Shown here in pieces: positions 47,042 to 55,488 of a DNA stretch of 64,000 nucleotides. Positions within the stretch are counted from its first letter, which is position 1, and each line of letters starts with the position of its first letter. A program made the translations under genes and the position numbers. The notes under the pieces were generated by a model. The model saw nothing but the letters and a program-made list of their open reading frames with translations, was not told the origin of the DNA and made no database searches. This stretch comes from Methylotuvimicrobium buryatense 5G (GTDB lineage Bacteria; Pseudomonadota; Gammaproteobacteria; Methylococcales; Methylomonadaceae): positions 1,980,120 to 2,044,119 of the forward strand of contig NZ_KB455575.1 of the NCBI RefSeq assembly GCF_000341735.1. Direction: 5' to 3'.

Positions 47042-50000
47042 TCAAGGCCGATCAATTAGATCCTTGGCGTTTCCATGCTTCATAATGTCGTAAACGAGGT
47101 CGAAAAATGCGCCCATGGTTTGCTTATCTTTCAACAGCACCCTGGCCAAATCATTATGCGATTTCATCGCGTCGACCGTTGCCGCCCGAACAACCCGAGG
47201 CAAATCGCCTTGCAATGCCTGCTCTTTGGTGTTGTTTTCCACCTGCTCCGTCACGCGATTATTTCTCATAGCAATATCGACAATCTGGGAAGTAAAGTGC
47301 CGTTGCCCCACATCGCCGGAAATATCGCCGAACAGCTCATTCATCCTCGCAATGATTTGACTGATAAACTCTTTTTCCCTGTCGCTTGGTTCCGCTTCAT
47401 TCGGCTTGATCGGTTTTAGCAGATATTTTTCGCCTTCCTCATCGACTTTTTGTTCGGCACGGATTTGATAGTTTGCCAGCACCAGCCCGGTCAGATCGAT
47501 CTGTTCGGGGGAGATGCCCGCCAGGCGTTTACTGTAAATCTTCGCGAACGCGGCGAAATTTTCCAGTTCCGCATCGCCGAGTTCGACCAACTGCGCAATG
47601 TAGTTGTATATTCGCACAAAGCGCCCGAGATCGGTTTTAAACCGCATCAAACCTTCCCGCGCCTTCGCGAATTCGCTGCGCTGAGATTCCGCGTATTCCC
47701 GCGCTTTTTTGTCGTCTTCCACTACCGCCTTGTCGATCGCGGCATCCCATTTTTCGATGGCGCCCGACAATATTTTCAATTTGCTGTTGAAGACGTCCGT
47801 GGGACGCTGGGTCGCGCTATAGAGCTTTTTATGCAGGCTTTCGTCCGTTTCCTTACCCGGAACCGCTTTGCCTCTGGCCTTTTTGAAGGCTTCAAGGTCT
47901 TCGAATTGGTAAATGCCCGCATTGTCCAATAGCGCCTTCGCGTCATAGACGACATTGCAATCTTGAACGGACTCCAATTCCGCGCCGTCGTCGTATTGCT
48001 TGAAGGCATCCAGAATGGTTTTCGGGTCATTGACGAAATCGATGATATAAGTCACGTCCTTGCCCGGATAGGTCCGGTTGAGGCGATTCAGCGTTTGCAC
48101 CGCTTCGACGCCGCTGACTTTCTTATCCAAATACATGCCCACCAGCTTCGGCTGATTGAAACCGGTCTGAAATTTATTCGCGACGATCATCACTTGATAT
48201 TCGGAACGCTCGAATTCCTGACGCAAGTCTCCCGTGGCATCGGGATTGAGATTGTATTCGGTGTACTCTTTTTCGATATCGAGGGAGTCCTTCTCGTCGT
48301 CTTTGCCGAGCGATTTGCCTTCCACCTTGCCGGAGAATGCGACCAAGGCTTTGATATGTTGGAGATTGTGTTTTTTAATGTATCGATCGAAAGCCAATTT
48401 ATATTTGACCGCCTGCGCTCGCCCGCCGGTGACCACCATGGCTTTTGCCTCGCCGTTCAAAAGCCCTGCAATATTCCGGGTGAAATGATCGATGATGAAC
48501 TCCACTTTCTGAGAAACGATCGTCGGATGCAGCGACTTCCAGCGCGCCAGCGATCGGCGGGCGAATTTTTTGTCCACGCGTTTATCGTTTAGCCCCTGAT
48601 CGCCCAAACGAACGGCTTGCGAATACGGCGTATAGTTTCTAAGCACATCGAGAATAAAGCCCTCCTCTATCGCTTGCCGCTGGGTATAGCGATGAAAGGC
48701 TACCGGCTTGTTGTCGTCCGATACCGGCATGTCCGGGTTTTCCGGTCTACCGAACAGCGTAAACGTGCTGTGTTTCGGCGTTGCGGTAAACGCAAAATGG
48801 CTGACATTGGCGGGGCGCACACGGGATTTCTGAATCTCCAACAACACTTCTTCCAGAGTCATCTCTTCGAGCTTCGTCTTAGAATCCAAGGACAGCGCCG
48901 CCCTCAAACCTTGGGCGGTAGAACCGGTTTGCGAGGTATGCGCCTCGTCGATGATCACCGCGAAATGACGGTTTTTCAGCGATTGCTCGGTCAAAATGGC
49001 TTCCATCGCAAACGGGAAGGTTTGAATAGTCACGACGATGATCGGCACGCCCTGCTTGAGGGCTTCAGCCAGCCGATGACTTTTGGACCGGCCTCCGCGC
49101 AGATTGGCATCGATGGTTTCGACCACGCCGAACTGGTGATCCAATTGTTTGACGGCATCCTGCAACTGCGCATCGAGCACGGTGCGGTCGGTCACTATGA
49201 TCACCGAGTTGAAATAGGCTCTGCCGTCGGGATAGCGCAGCTTGATCAGATCGTGAGCCGTCCAGGCGATGGTGCTGGTTTTGCCGGACCCGGCAGAATG
49301 TTCGCACAAATACTGCCGACCCGGACCCAGCGCCTTGGCGTCCGCGATCATCGCATTCACGGCTTCGAACTGGTGATACCGGGGAAAGATCAAGGTCTCG
49401 GCCTTGTAAGGCATGCCGAACTTGTCGACCGTATCCTTGGTTTCCACATACACGAAGCTGTGAAAAATGCGCAGCCAGGCATCGCGCTGACAAATTTCCT
49501 CCCAAAAGTAGGCCACCGGATATTCGCCGTCGTCGCGGGCCTTATTGCCCGCATGACCGTCATTGCCTTTGTTGAAGGGCAAAAAGAAGGTTTTCTCGCC
49601 GTCCAGCTTCGTGGTCATTGCAATCTCGCTGTCACTCATCGCAAAATGCACGACGGCGCCGCGTCTGAAGGTCAACAAGGGCTCTTTACGTCGGGTTATC
49701 GGATCTTGCGGCAAGCGGTCGCGCTTGTATTGCCAAATCGCATCCTCGATGGCCTGGGTAAAATCGGTTTTTAGTTCCACCGTTGCCACAGGAATACCAT
49801 TGATGAAAAAGCCCAAATCAATCGCCCACTCTCGCGTGGGGCAGTATTTCAACTGCCGCACCACGCGCAGAATAGTGTTTTGGTATTTCGCGACCTCCTT
49901 GCTGTTGCGGTCATCTTCCGGGGCGGCCTGGCTCATCGCGACATTGCCCGCGCCCGCGATATCGAAACCTTGGCGAAGCACCTTGATGGTGCCGCCGGTT

Positions 50001-50236
50001 TTGGCCGCCAGCGCTTTCTCCAACCTATCCAACACCGCTTTATCGGCATCGCCGCCGTTCAATCGGGTGAGTTTTTCCCAGGTTTGCGGCTGAGAGGTTT
50101 TAATCCAGCTCACCACATCTTCGGGATACAACGCCCGCACCGGGTCGTAATGGCTATTGGCGCCCTCCACCCAGCCGTTATCGACCAGCTTTTTGACGAT
50201 GTAGGTTTCTAAGTGAACTTCGTGATGGGCTGCCAT
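47042..50236 (-). CDS. hsdR: Type I restriction endonuclease subunit R
   Basis: A 1064-residue motor and nuclease subunit. The N-terminal nuclease domain includes FFINGIPVATVELKTDFTQA (PD-ExK-like). The helicase has Walker A EHSAGSGKTSTIAWTAHDL, the DEAH motif VIIDEAHTSQTG, and later motifs FAFTATPKHSTFTLFG and VQTLNRLNRTYPGKD. It translocates and cleaves DNA lacking the cognate methylation. It is separated from hsdM-hsdS by a higBA pair and a family A element but lies on the same strand, so transcription may be independent. Length is normal. Confidence 0.95.
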   Translation of the reverse strand: MAAHHEVHLETYIVKKLVDNGWVEGANSHYDPVRALYPEDVVSWIKTSQPQTWEKLTRLNGGDADKAVLDRLEKALAAKTGGTIKVLRQGFDIAGAGNVAMSQAAPEDDRNSKEVAKYQNTILRVVRQLKYCPTREWAIDLGFFINGIPVATVELKTDFTQAIEDAIWQYKRDRLPQDPITRRKEPLLTFRRGAVVHFAMSDSEIAMTTKLDGEKTFFLPFNKGNDGHAGNKARDDGEYPVAYFWEEICQRDAWLRIFHSFVYVETKDTVDKFGMPYKAETLIFPRYHQFEAVNAMIADAKALGPGRQYLCEHSAGSGKTSTIAWTAHDLIKLRYPDGRAYFNSVIIVTDRTVLDAQLQDAVKQLDHQFGVVETIDANLRGGRSKSHRLAEALKQGVPIIVVTIQTFPFAMEAILTEQSLKNRHFAVIIDEAHTSQTGSTAQGLRAALSLDSKTKLEEMTLEEVLLEIQKSRVRPANVSHFAFTATPKHSTFTLFGRPENPDMPVSDDNKPVAFHRYTQRQAIEEGFILDVLRNYTPYSQAVRLGDQGLNDKRVDKKFARRSLARWKSLHPTIVSQKVEFIIDHFTRNIAGLLNGEAKAMVVTGGRAQAVKYKLAFDRYIKKHNLQHIKALVAFSGKVEGKSLGKDDEKDSLDIEKEYTEYNLNPDATGDLRQEFERSEYQVMIVANKFQTGFNQPKLVGMYLDKKVSGVEAVQTLNRLNRTYPGKDVTYIIDFVNDPKTILDAFKQYDDGAELESVQDCNVVYDAKALLDNAGIYQFEDLEAFKKARGKAVPGKETDESLHKKLYSATQRPTDVFNSKLKILSGAIEKWDAAIDKAVVEDDKKAREYAESQRSEFAKAREGLMRFKTDLGRFVRIYNYIAQLVELGDAELENFAAFAKIYSKRLAGISPEQIDLTGLVLANYQIRAEQKVDEEGEKYLLKPIKPNEAEPSDREKEFISQIIARMNELFGDISGDVGQRHFTSQIVDIAMRNNRVTEQVENNTKEQALQGDLPRVVRAATVDAMKSHNDLARVLLKDKQTMGAFFDLVYDIMKHGNAKDLIDRP

Positions 50237-50690
50237 GCTCTGATCCGGATTGTTGTTTAATACCTTGCCAAATTACCATTCGGTGGAATATCGGTTAGCC
50301 TCGCCCCCTAAATGGACTGGGAGTCTCCGATCGTGCTTCGGTGAGGTCATCGGGGTCGTTCGCTTTTCACGTCAACATTGAATCACTGACCCGCTAAATT
50401 AAAGAAAAGCCGTTTCCGTTAACTTAGCCTGCCCTTTAGGAATATGCACAAAATAACTTCTACAAGTAGTAGGCTTTGCGGAGGTTCGGTGACTCGCTTG
50501 ACAGGACGCCGTGAATACATCCCTGTAGGCTTGACGGCGGCTATCCCTGCCGCCGACACCTGTCAATCGAGCCACCGAACCCCCTTCCAACAGTTGTCTA
50601 TGTTATTTCATGCTCGTTCCTTAGTTAAACAAAACCCGGTTTCGTTAACTTAAAATTGCGTCGAGGCACGAATCCCCCTGTCGCATGGCT
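50237..50690. other. Intergenic region between hsdR and higA
   Basis: A 454-bp gene-free region. It holds family A copy A4 at 50439-50620, which is flanked by an outer imperfect inverted repeat (GCCGTTTCCGTTAACTTA at 50409 and GGTTTCGTTAACTTA near 50638). The promoter of hsdR is expected within 50237-50430. Confidence 0.55.
50439..50620. mobile_element. Family A miniature inverted-repeat element (copy A4)
   Basis: A 182-bp element, the same length as A1, with ends GGAATATGCACAAAATAAC and GTTATTTCATGCTCGTTCC and a TTA duplication (50436-50438 and 50621-50623). The termini are diverged from A1/A2 but keep the AAATAAC/GTTATTT part. The core GGACGCCGTGAATACATCC is at 50504-50522, in reverse orientation to A1. 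Confidence 0.72.
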
Positions 50691-51053
50691 TCAGCCTGCC
50701 GCCGATGCTTCAAATCGATGAATGCGCGTCAACGCCTCGCCCAAGGCATCCTTGGCTTTTGCCGTGTCGTAATCGGTTTGCAAACCCACCCAAAAACCCT
50801 CACTCATACCGAAAAAACGCGACAAACGCAGTCCTGTATCAGCGGTGATGGCGCGTTTACCGGCAACGATTTCACCGATACGCCGCTGCGGCACGTTAAT
50901 TCCTTTGGCAAGCCGGTACTGAGTGATACCTAGCGGCTTGAGAAACTCTTCCAGCAAGACTTCACCGGGGTGAACGGGCGGCAGCTTGCCACCGCTGATG
51001 TCAGTTACATCAGAAAAATCCACGGAATCAATCTCATCAATAGAAATGCTCAT
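50691..51053 (-). CDS. higA: HigA-family antitoxin (HTH, XRE type)
   Basis: A 120-residue antitoxin. The typical HigA stretch is PPVHPGEVLLEEFLKPLGIT, followed by the HTH YRLAKGINVPQRRIGEIVAG and LRLSRFFGMSEGFWVGLQTD. About 22 extra residues are at the N-terminus. It should neutralise the HigB ribonuclease and repress the pair. It follows higB by 12 bp, the toxin-first order usual for higBA. Confidence 0.93.
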   Translation of the reverse strand: MSISIDEIDSVDFSDVTDISGGKLPPVHPGEVLLEEFLKPLGITQYRLAKGINVPQRRIGEIVAGKRAITADTGLRLSRFFGMSEGFWVGLQTDYDTAKAKDALGEALTRIHRFEASAAG

Positions 51054-51065
51054 GGTCTACCTCTT

Positions 51066-51347
51066 TCAATGGTAATCAACGATTTCAACGTCAAAGGCAT
51101 CGCCGTTTTCAAACCGAAAACAAAGACGCCATTGGCCGTTGATACGGATGCTGTACTGATCGGCACGGTCGCCGGATAATTTTTCCAGGCGGTTGCCGGG
51201 CGGGATGCGCAGATCATTCACATCCGCCGCTCGATGCAACAACGTCAACTTAATTAAGGCCATACGCTGCAAATCCGCACCGAACCGATGCACGGGTTTA
51301 CGAGCAAACACGGCAGCGGTTTCTTTATTGGCGAAGGTCTTAATCAT
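51066..51347 (-). CDS. higB: HigB-family mRNA interferase toxin (RelE/HigB fold)
   Basis: A 93-residue toxin. I chose ATG 51347 (MIKTFANKETAAVFARKPVH); the open frame extends 64 codons further into repeat-like DNA and is not credible as coding. Typical motifs are KLTLLHRAADVNDLRIPPGN, RLEKLSGDRADQYSIRINGQ and WRLCFRFENGDAFDVEIVDY. HigB cleaves mRNA on the ribosome. It lies between hsdS and hsdR, where a toxin-antitoxin pair may stabilise the locus. Confidence 0.93.
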   Translation of the reverse strand: MIKTFANKETAAVFARKPVHRFGADLQRMALIKLTLLHRAADVNDLRIPPGNRLEKLSGDRADQYSIRINGQWRLCFRFENGDAFDVEIVDYH

Positions 51348-51456
51348 GGCATCATAGTAACGAGAGGCGTTAGTATCGTCAACACTTAGAACAAATCTCG
51401 ACCCATCCGGCGACGAGTTGATGTAGCTCCGATTTACCCTGAGGCTATAAAAGCTT

Positions 51457-51506
51457 AGCGTAATCGGAGGAACGAAGGTTATCCATAACATGCGTCCGAT
51501 TACGCT
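51457..51506. repeat. Inverted repeat upstream of higB
   Basis: Twelve-base perfect arms AGCGTAATCGGA (51457-51468) and TCCGATTACGCT (51495-51506). More partial copies of TAATCGGACCTACG and GTAGGGGCGATTTTAATCG lie nearby (51507-51560). These are short dispersed repeats in the hsdS-higB gap. They could form an RNA hairpin in the higB leader. Confidence 0.65.
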
Positions 51507-51620
51507 ATCGCTAATCGGACCTACGCAGACTGAATTCAATGTAGGGGCGATTTTAATCGCCCTGGCCGAATGAATTCGCCCCTACACGGCTTCGCGGTTC
51601 GGGTTTGTTTTCTAATTGAC

Positions 51621-52946
51621 TCACGCGGCTTCCTCCTTGTAATTGCGAACGTCGATTTTGCCGGTCACGGCGGCGCTGATTAGGGCTGTGCGGTGTTCTT
51701 TGAGCAAATCAATTGACGTATTGGTTTCTTCAATGATTTTTTCCAAACGCAAGGTGTGTTCGTGAATAAAACTAAGCGCTGATAGTTGCTCGTTAATGGG
51801 TGGGACGGGAAACTTTATTTTTGCCAGAGATTCACGATTAATTTTTGGCATAGCAACGCGATCAGATTCAAGAATTGCATTACGCGTGAATTCATTACTC
51901 AAAATCAACCACAGTAGATATTCATTCAGCATTCTCGAGTCACAATTCAACGGATACATATCCGCACTGCAAATTGTTTCCTCATCTTCGCAAATACAAG
52001 CCTTGGCAAGCCCCGGGCGAATTTTGCTGTAAATGACTTCGCCTTTTTTACACAAATATTTCCCACTATCAGCGCCTTGCTCTCTAGCTGTTTCCTTTTT
52101 AATAATACGGCCAGAAGAAGACTCAACGTGGTTTGGCGCAATTAAAATAAAGTTACTCCAAGGTTCTTCAGTTGGATCAACTTGCCCATTTCTGATGCTG
52201 ACAAAATGTGAAAATTTGATGAGTCCCCAATGCACCGGCACTTCAGCTATCCACTCGATGCCGGAATCTTTCATTTTGACGTTGGGATCAAGGCCTTTGG
52301 TGACGACGTGGCTGATCAGTGCTTGGCGCTTTTCTTTCAGCAGCTTGATAAAGTTTTGCTTTTCGGCAATCAGCTTGTCGATGCGTGACGTTTCCCGGTC
52401 TAGGAAGTTGGCGATGGCTTTTTGCTCAATGTCTGAAGGTGTTGGACTCTTGAAATATTCAACATAATTTGTTGATACACGTTTTAATCCGCCGGCACCC
52501 AACATATGCGAAGCCCCAGGAAGCCTAAAGATATAACTGGAAATCAAATAAAAGAGAAACTTTGTGCGAACCATTTTAGGTCTGAGAACATATAGTTCAG
52601 TAGTCCCAAAACCATAACCATTGCACAGATTTCTAGCTATTGCTGATTTTCCGTTTTCAAAGCAGGGGGTAACTTTTGCAAAAATCACATCACCTTCTGC
52701 AAAGAAGCTATAACCCTGCCTTACTTCTGATGCGTGCTTTTGTATAGATGTGTCTAGATCACCGTTTGTACCTAAATTTTCCATTGGAATGAATGAAACG
52801 AGTCTGTCCAAGTCAGCATTAAGATCTTTAGGTACTGACGGCCCAATTTCAGCAATATGTTTTAGTGGTTTTATTGTCCATTCACTTGGTATTTGACCTA
52901 GGTATTCAACTCCAGAATCTTTATATTCAGGATAAGCCTTCATCAC
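51621..52946 (-). CDS. hsdS: Type I restriction-modification specificity subunit S
   Basis: A 441-residue specificity subunit with two target-recognition domains. Each half begins with a similar conserved stretch (DSGVEYLGQIPSEWTIKPLK near the N-terminus, DSGIEWIAEVPVHWGLIKFS at about 228). Conserved helices follow each domain (EQKAIANFLDRETSRIDKLI and NEQLSALSFIHEHTLRLEKI). The two domains together define a bipartite recognition site, which cannot be read from sequence. Its ATG overlaps the hsdM stop by 4 bp. Confidence 0.94.
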   Translation of the reverse strand: MMKAYPEYKDSGVEYLGQIPSEWTIKPLKHIAEIGPSVPKDLNADLDRLVSFIPMENLGTNGDLDTSIQKHASEVRQGYSFFAEGDVIFAKVTPCFENGKSAIARNLCNGYGFGTTELYVLRPKMVRTKFLFYLISSYIFRLPGASHMLGAGGLKRVSTNYVEYFKSPTPSDIEQKAIANFLDRETSRIDKLIAEKQNFIKLLKEKRQALISHVVTKGLDPNVKMKDSGIEWIAEVPVHWGLIKFSHFVSIRNGQVDPTEEPWSNFILIAPNHVESSSGRIIKKETAREQGADSGKYLCKKGEVIYSKIRPGLAKACICEDEETICSADMYPLNCDSRMLNEYLLWLILSNEFTRNAILESDRVAMPKINRESLAKIKFPVPPINEQLSALSFIHEHTLRLEKIIEETNTSIDLLKEHRTALISAAVTGKIDVRNYKEEAA

Positions 52947-54925
52947 TCCGCCACCTCATCCAACAACGCCTGAATCCTAGCCTCGCAGGCTTTCAAATCC
53001 GCGTCGATCTCATGCAACGGTCTGGGCGGCACGTATTGATAGAAGTAGCGGTTGAAGTTGATTTCGTAGCCGACGATACCGACCTCGCCGTCTTTGGCGT
53101 CGCGCACGCTGTAATCGATGAAGGCATCGGGCACATGCGGCAGCACTTCGGATTTGAAATAGTCTTCTACCGGCGTGCCGAAGGGAATGCTTTCGCTGTC
53201 GTTGAGCGAAGTGTCGGGAATGACTTGGCCTTTGTCGTCCCGCACCGGCTCGGCGGTTTCGTCGCGCTCGATAAAGGCGGCAATGAAGGCATTGGCGAGC
53301 GCCTTGCTTGTTTTACCGAAGCCTTCGGTTTTGTTTTTGGCGTTGACGATCTCGAAGGCCCATTGATATTCCTGTTCGCCAAGATGTTCCCTGAAGAAAT
53401 CGATCCAGGCGGTTTGCTGCGCTTCGTCGAGCTTTTCGAAGGCCTTTTGCTCGAACAGAGTTTGGATCCTTTCTTTGCTGATCGCCAGCTTGGCTTTGAG
53501 CGGACGCTTGATCGCGACCTTGCGGTAGGCGAAGTCGGTGGTGTTGAAAATTTTGCTGCGCCCGGTTTCCGCGAAGGCGGCGTATTCGCGCACGACCTCG
53601 TCGATCTGTTCGTCGCTCAGATAGCGGCGCTTGGTGCCTTCGGATTTACGCATCGCGGTCCAGGTATCGCTCAGGTTGATCAACTGCACCTTGCCTTTGC
53701 GTTGTTTTTCTTTGTGGTTGGAGAGTATCCACACATAGGTGCCGATGCCGGTGTTGAAGAACATATCGGTCGGCAGCGCGACGATGGCTTCGACCAGATC
53801 CCGCTCCAGCAACCAGCGGCGTATTTCGCTCTCGCCGGAACCGGCGTCTCCGGTAAACAGCGGCGATCCGGACAGCACAATGCCGACCCGGCCGCCGCCG
53901 TGTTCCGGACGTTCCATTTTGCTGACCAAATTCAGCAAAAACAACATGGAGCCGTCGCTGACGCGCGGCAGGCCCGGGCCGAAGCGTCCTGCGTAGCCCA
54001 GTTCCTTGTGTTCTTTCTCGACCGCTTCTTTGTCTTTGTCCCATTTGATACCGAACGGCGGATTGGCCAAACCGTAGTGGAAGCGTTTGTCTCGGTGCCG
54101 GTCGTTGGATAGCGTGCTGCCTTGGGCGATGTTTTCGGACTTGTAGCCGCGAATCAGCATGGCGGTGAGCGCCATGGCATGGGTTTTCGGGTCCAGCTCC
54201 TGGCCGTAAGGCACGATGGTGGCGGTGGAGCCCAGTTGCTTGATCTGGTCGACGGCATCGCTGATGAAACCTAGCAGGCCGCAGGCAGGATCGTACACGG
54301 TGCGAATGACGCCTTTTTCCGAGAACACGGCTTCATCCGGAACCAGTACCAGTTTGGTGGCCAGGCGCACGACGTCTTTCGGGGTCATGAATTCCCCGGC
54401 CTTTTCGTTGATACTGGCGGCAAACTGTCGGATCAGGTCTTCATAGGCATTGGACATCACCCGGTCGGAGACCATTTCCGGATGCAGGTCGATAGCCGCG
54501 AACTGACGCGTCATGCGGTACAGCAGGCGGGCTTTGTCCAATTCGTGTATCGTGTTGATGAAGCCGAATTCTTCGAAGATCACCCGCACATTGGCGCTGA
54601 ACTTACTGATGTAGTCTTCCAGATTGGCGCGGGTGTTAGTCCCGCCGAGCGTATCCAGCGTGTACCGGCTGATGTTGTAAAACGGCAAGCCGGAGAAGGA
54701 CGGCAGGATCAGATCGAGATCGATGCCGGAGTCTTTTTCGTTGTCGTATTCTTTGAGCACGACGTCCTTGGTCGGCTCCAGCACGCATTCGAGGCGGCGC
54801 AGCAGCAGTAAGGGAATGATGATGCGGGCAAAGTCGGTGTGTTTGAAGTCGCCCCACAGGTCGTCGGCTATTTTCCAGATGAAGTTGGAAAGGGTCGTGC
54901 TGTCGCTAGTTTTGATACTATCCAT
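52943..54925 (-). CDS. hsdM: Type I restriction-modification DNA methyltransferase subunit M
   Basis: A 660-residue N6-adenine methyltransferase. The N-terminal HsdM domain (FIWKIADDLWGDFKHTDFAR) is followed by AGEFMTPKDVVRLATKLVLV, the AdoMet motif VYDPACGLLGFISDAVDQI at about 215 and the catalytic NPPFGIKWDKD at about 290. The C-terminus ends in a coiled region (ADLKACEARIQALLDE) contacting HsdS. The motif-I loop reads GLLG where most HsdM proteins have GTGG. The gene is the first of hsdMS on the minus strand. It is longer than the classical ~500-residue HsdM, as in one common subgroup. Confidence 0.94.
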   Translation of the reverse strand: MDSIKTSDSTTLSNFIWKIADDLWGDFKHTDFARIIIPLLLLRRLECVLEPTKDVVLKEYDNEKDSGIDLDLILPSFSGLPFYNISRYTLDTLGGTNTRANLEDYISKFSANVRVIFEEFGFINTIHELDKARLLYRMTRQFAAIDLHPEMVSDRVMSNAYEDLIRQFAASINEKAGEFMTPKDVVRLATKLVLVPDEAVFSEKGVIRTVYDPACGLLGFISDAVDQIKQLGSTATIVPYGQELDPKTHAMALTAMLIRGYKSENIAQGSTLSNDRHRDKRFHYGLANPPFGIKWDKDKEAVEKEHKELGYAGRFGPGLPRVSDGSMLFLLNLVSKMERPEHGGGRVGIVLSGSPLFTGDAGSGESEIRRWLLERDLVEAIVALPTDMFFNTGIGTYVWILSNHKEKQRKGKVQLINLSDTWTAMRKSEGTKRRYLSDEQIDEVVREYAAFAETGRSKIFNTTDFAYRKVAIKRPLKAKLAISKERIQTLFEQKAFEKLDEAQQTAWIDFFREHLGEQEYQWAFEIVNAKNKTEGFGKTSKALANAFIAAFIERDETAEPVRDDKGQVIPDTSLNDSESIPFGTPVEDYFKSEVLPHVPDAFIDYSVRDAKDGEVGIVGYEINFNRYFYQYVPPRPLHEIDADLKACEARIQALLDEVAE

Positions 54926-55488
54926 TAGATCGTTATTTTTCTTAATCGCTTGATGTCGGTCGAATGCCGTTCACTATTTCCGGCACGCACAAAAAATGCT
55001 ATCCCACCGAATTGCCGGTTTTTTAACGGACTGTCAAAAATGAGGATTCCCACTTAAGGCGGGACAAAAGCACTAAGGATTAACCGTTCGCCCTGAGCCC
55101 TTCGGCTGCGCTCAGGAGAGCCCTATCGAAGGGCGAACGGTAGTTTGAGGCTTCACCAAGCCGGTGAAAGTGTTGTAGACCCTTCATGCTTCGACTTGGC
55201 TCAGCACGAACGGTCTACAACACATGCCAACTGCTCTTTTTAGGTTAAACTGCCCCGCGTTAAGTGAGTAGCCAAAAATGAACCGGCTGTTCCAACCATG
55301 ATGGCCGCAGTCTGCCGCTAGCGGCAGGCCTTCAAACCGGGTCGTCATTCTAACATCGCCGCACTTAATCGTTACGGACTATCTTATACGCTGTTCAGAT
55401 CTTCAAGAATAAAGCGCTCACCGGTCGCACGTGACCGCCGAAATTTCATGTGCGATTATTGCCGCCGACAAGCCATTTACCGCTTGGG
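54926..55488. other. Intergenic region with dispersed repeats between hsdM and arsS
   Basis: A 563-bp gap. Positions 55079-55140 form an inverted repeat (CCGTTCGCCCTGAGCCCTTC against GAAGGGCGAACGG). Positions 55144-55250 are the 107-bp repeat paired with 3271-3377. Positions 55251-55488 show a palindrome GTCTGCCGCTAGCGGCAG and no gene. The hsdM promoter should be in 54926-55070. Confidence 0.6.
55144..55250. repeat. 107-bp repeat, inverted partner of 3271-3377
   Basis: It reads TTTGAGGCTTCACCAAGCCG at the left and CTTTTTAGGTTAAAC at the right, the complement of the copy after ppdK with a few differences. It adjoins the dispersed TTCGCCCTGAGC-type repeat on its left. Confidence 0.7.

Noticed and set aside
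48617..49774. 385-codon open frame on the plus strand opposite hsdR
   Set aside because: It is antisense to the clear helicase core of hsdR; the composition (Arg/His/Gly-rich) is typical of a shadow frame and no domain is recognised.
51348..51539. 64-codon N-terminal extension of higB
   Set aside because: The extension is encoded by inverted-repeat DNA, and HigB proteins start at the MIKTFANKET position.
52865..54112. 415-codon open frame on the plus strand opposite hsdM
   Set aside because: It lies fully antisense to hsdM and the end of hsdS, with Phe/Val/Gly-rich shadow composition and no motif.
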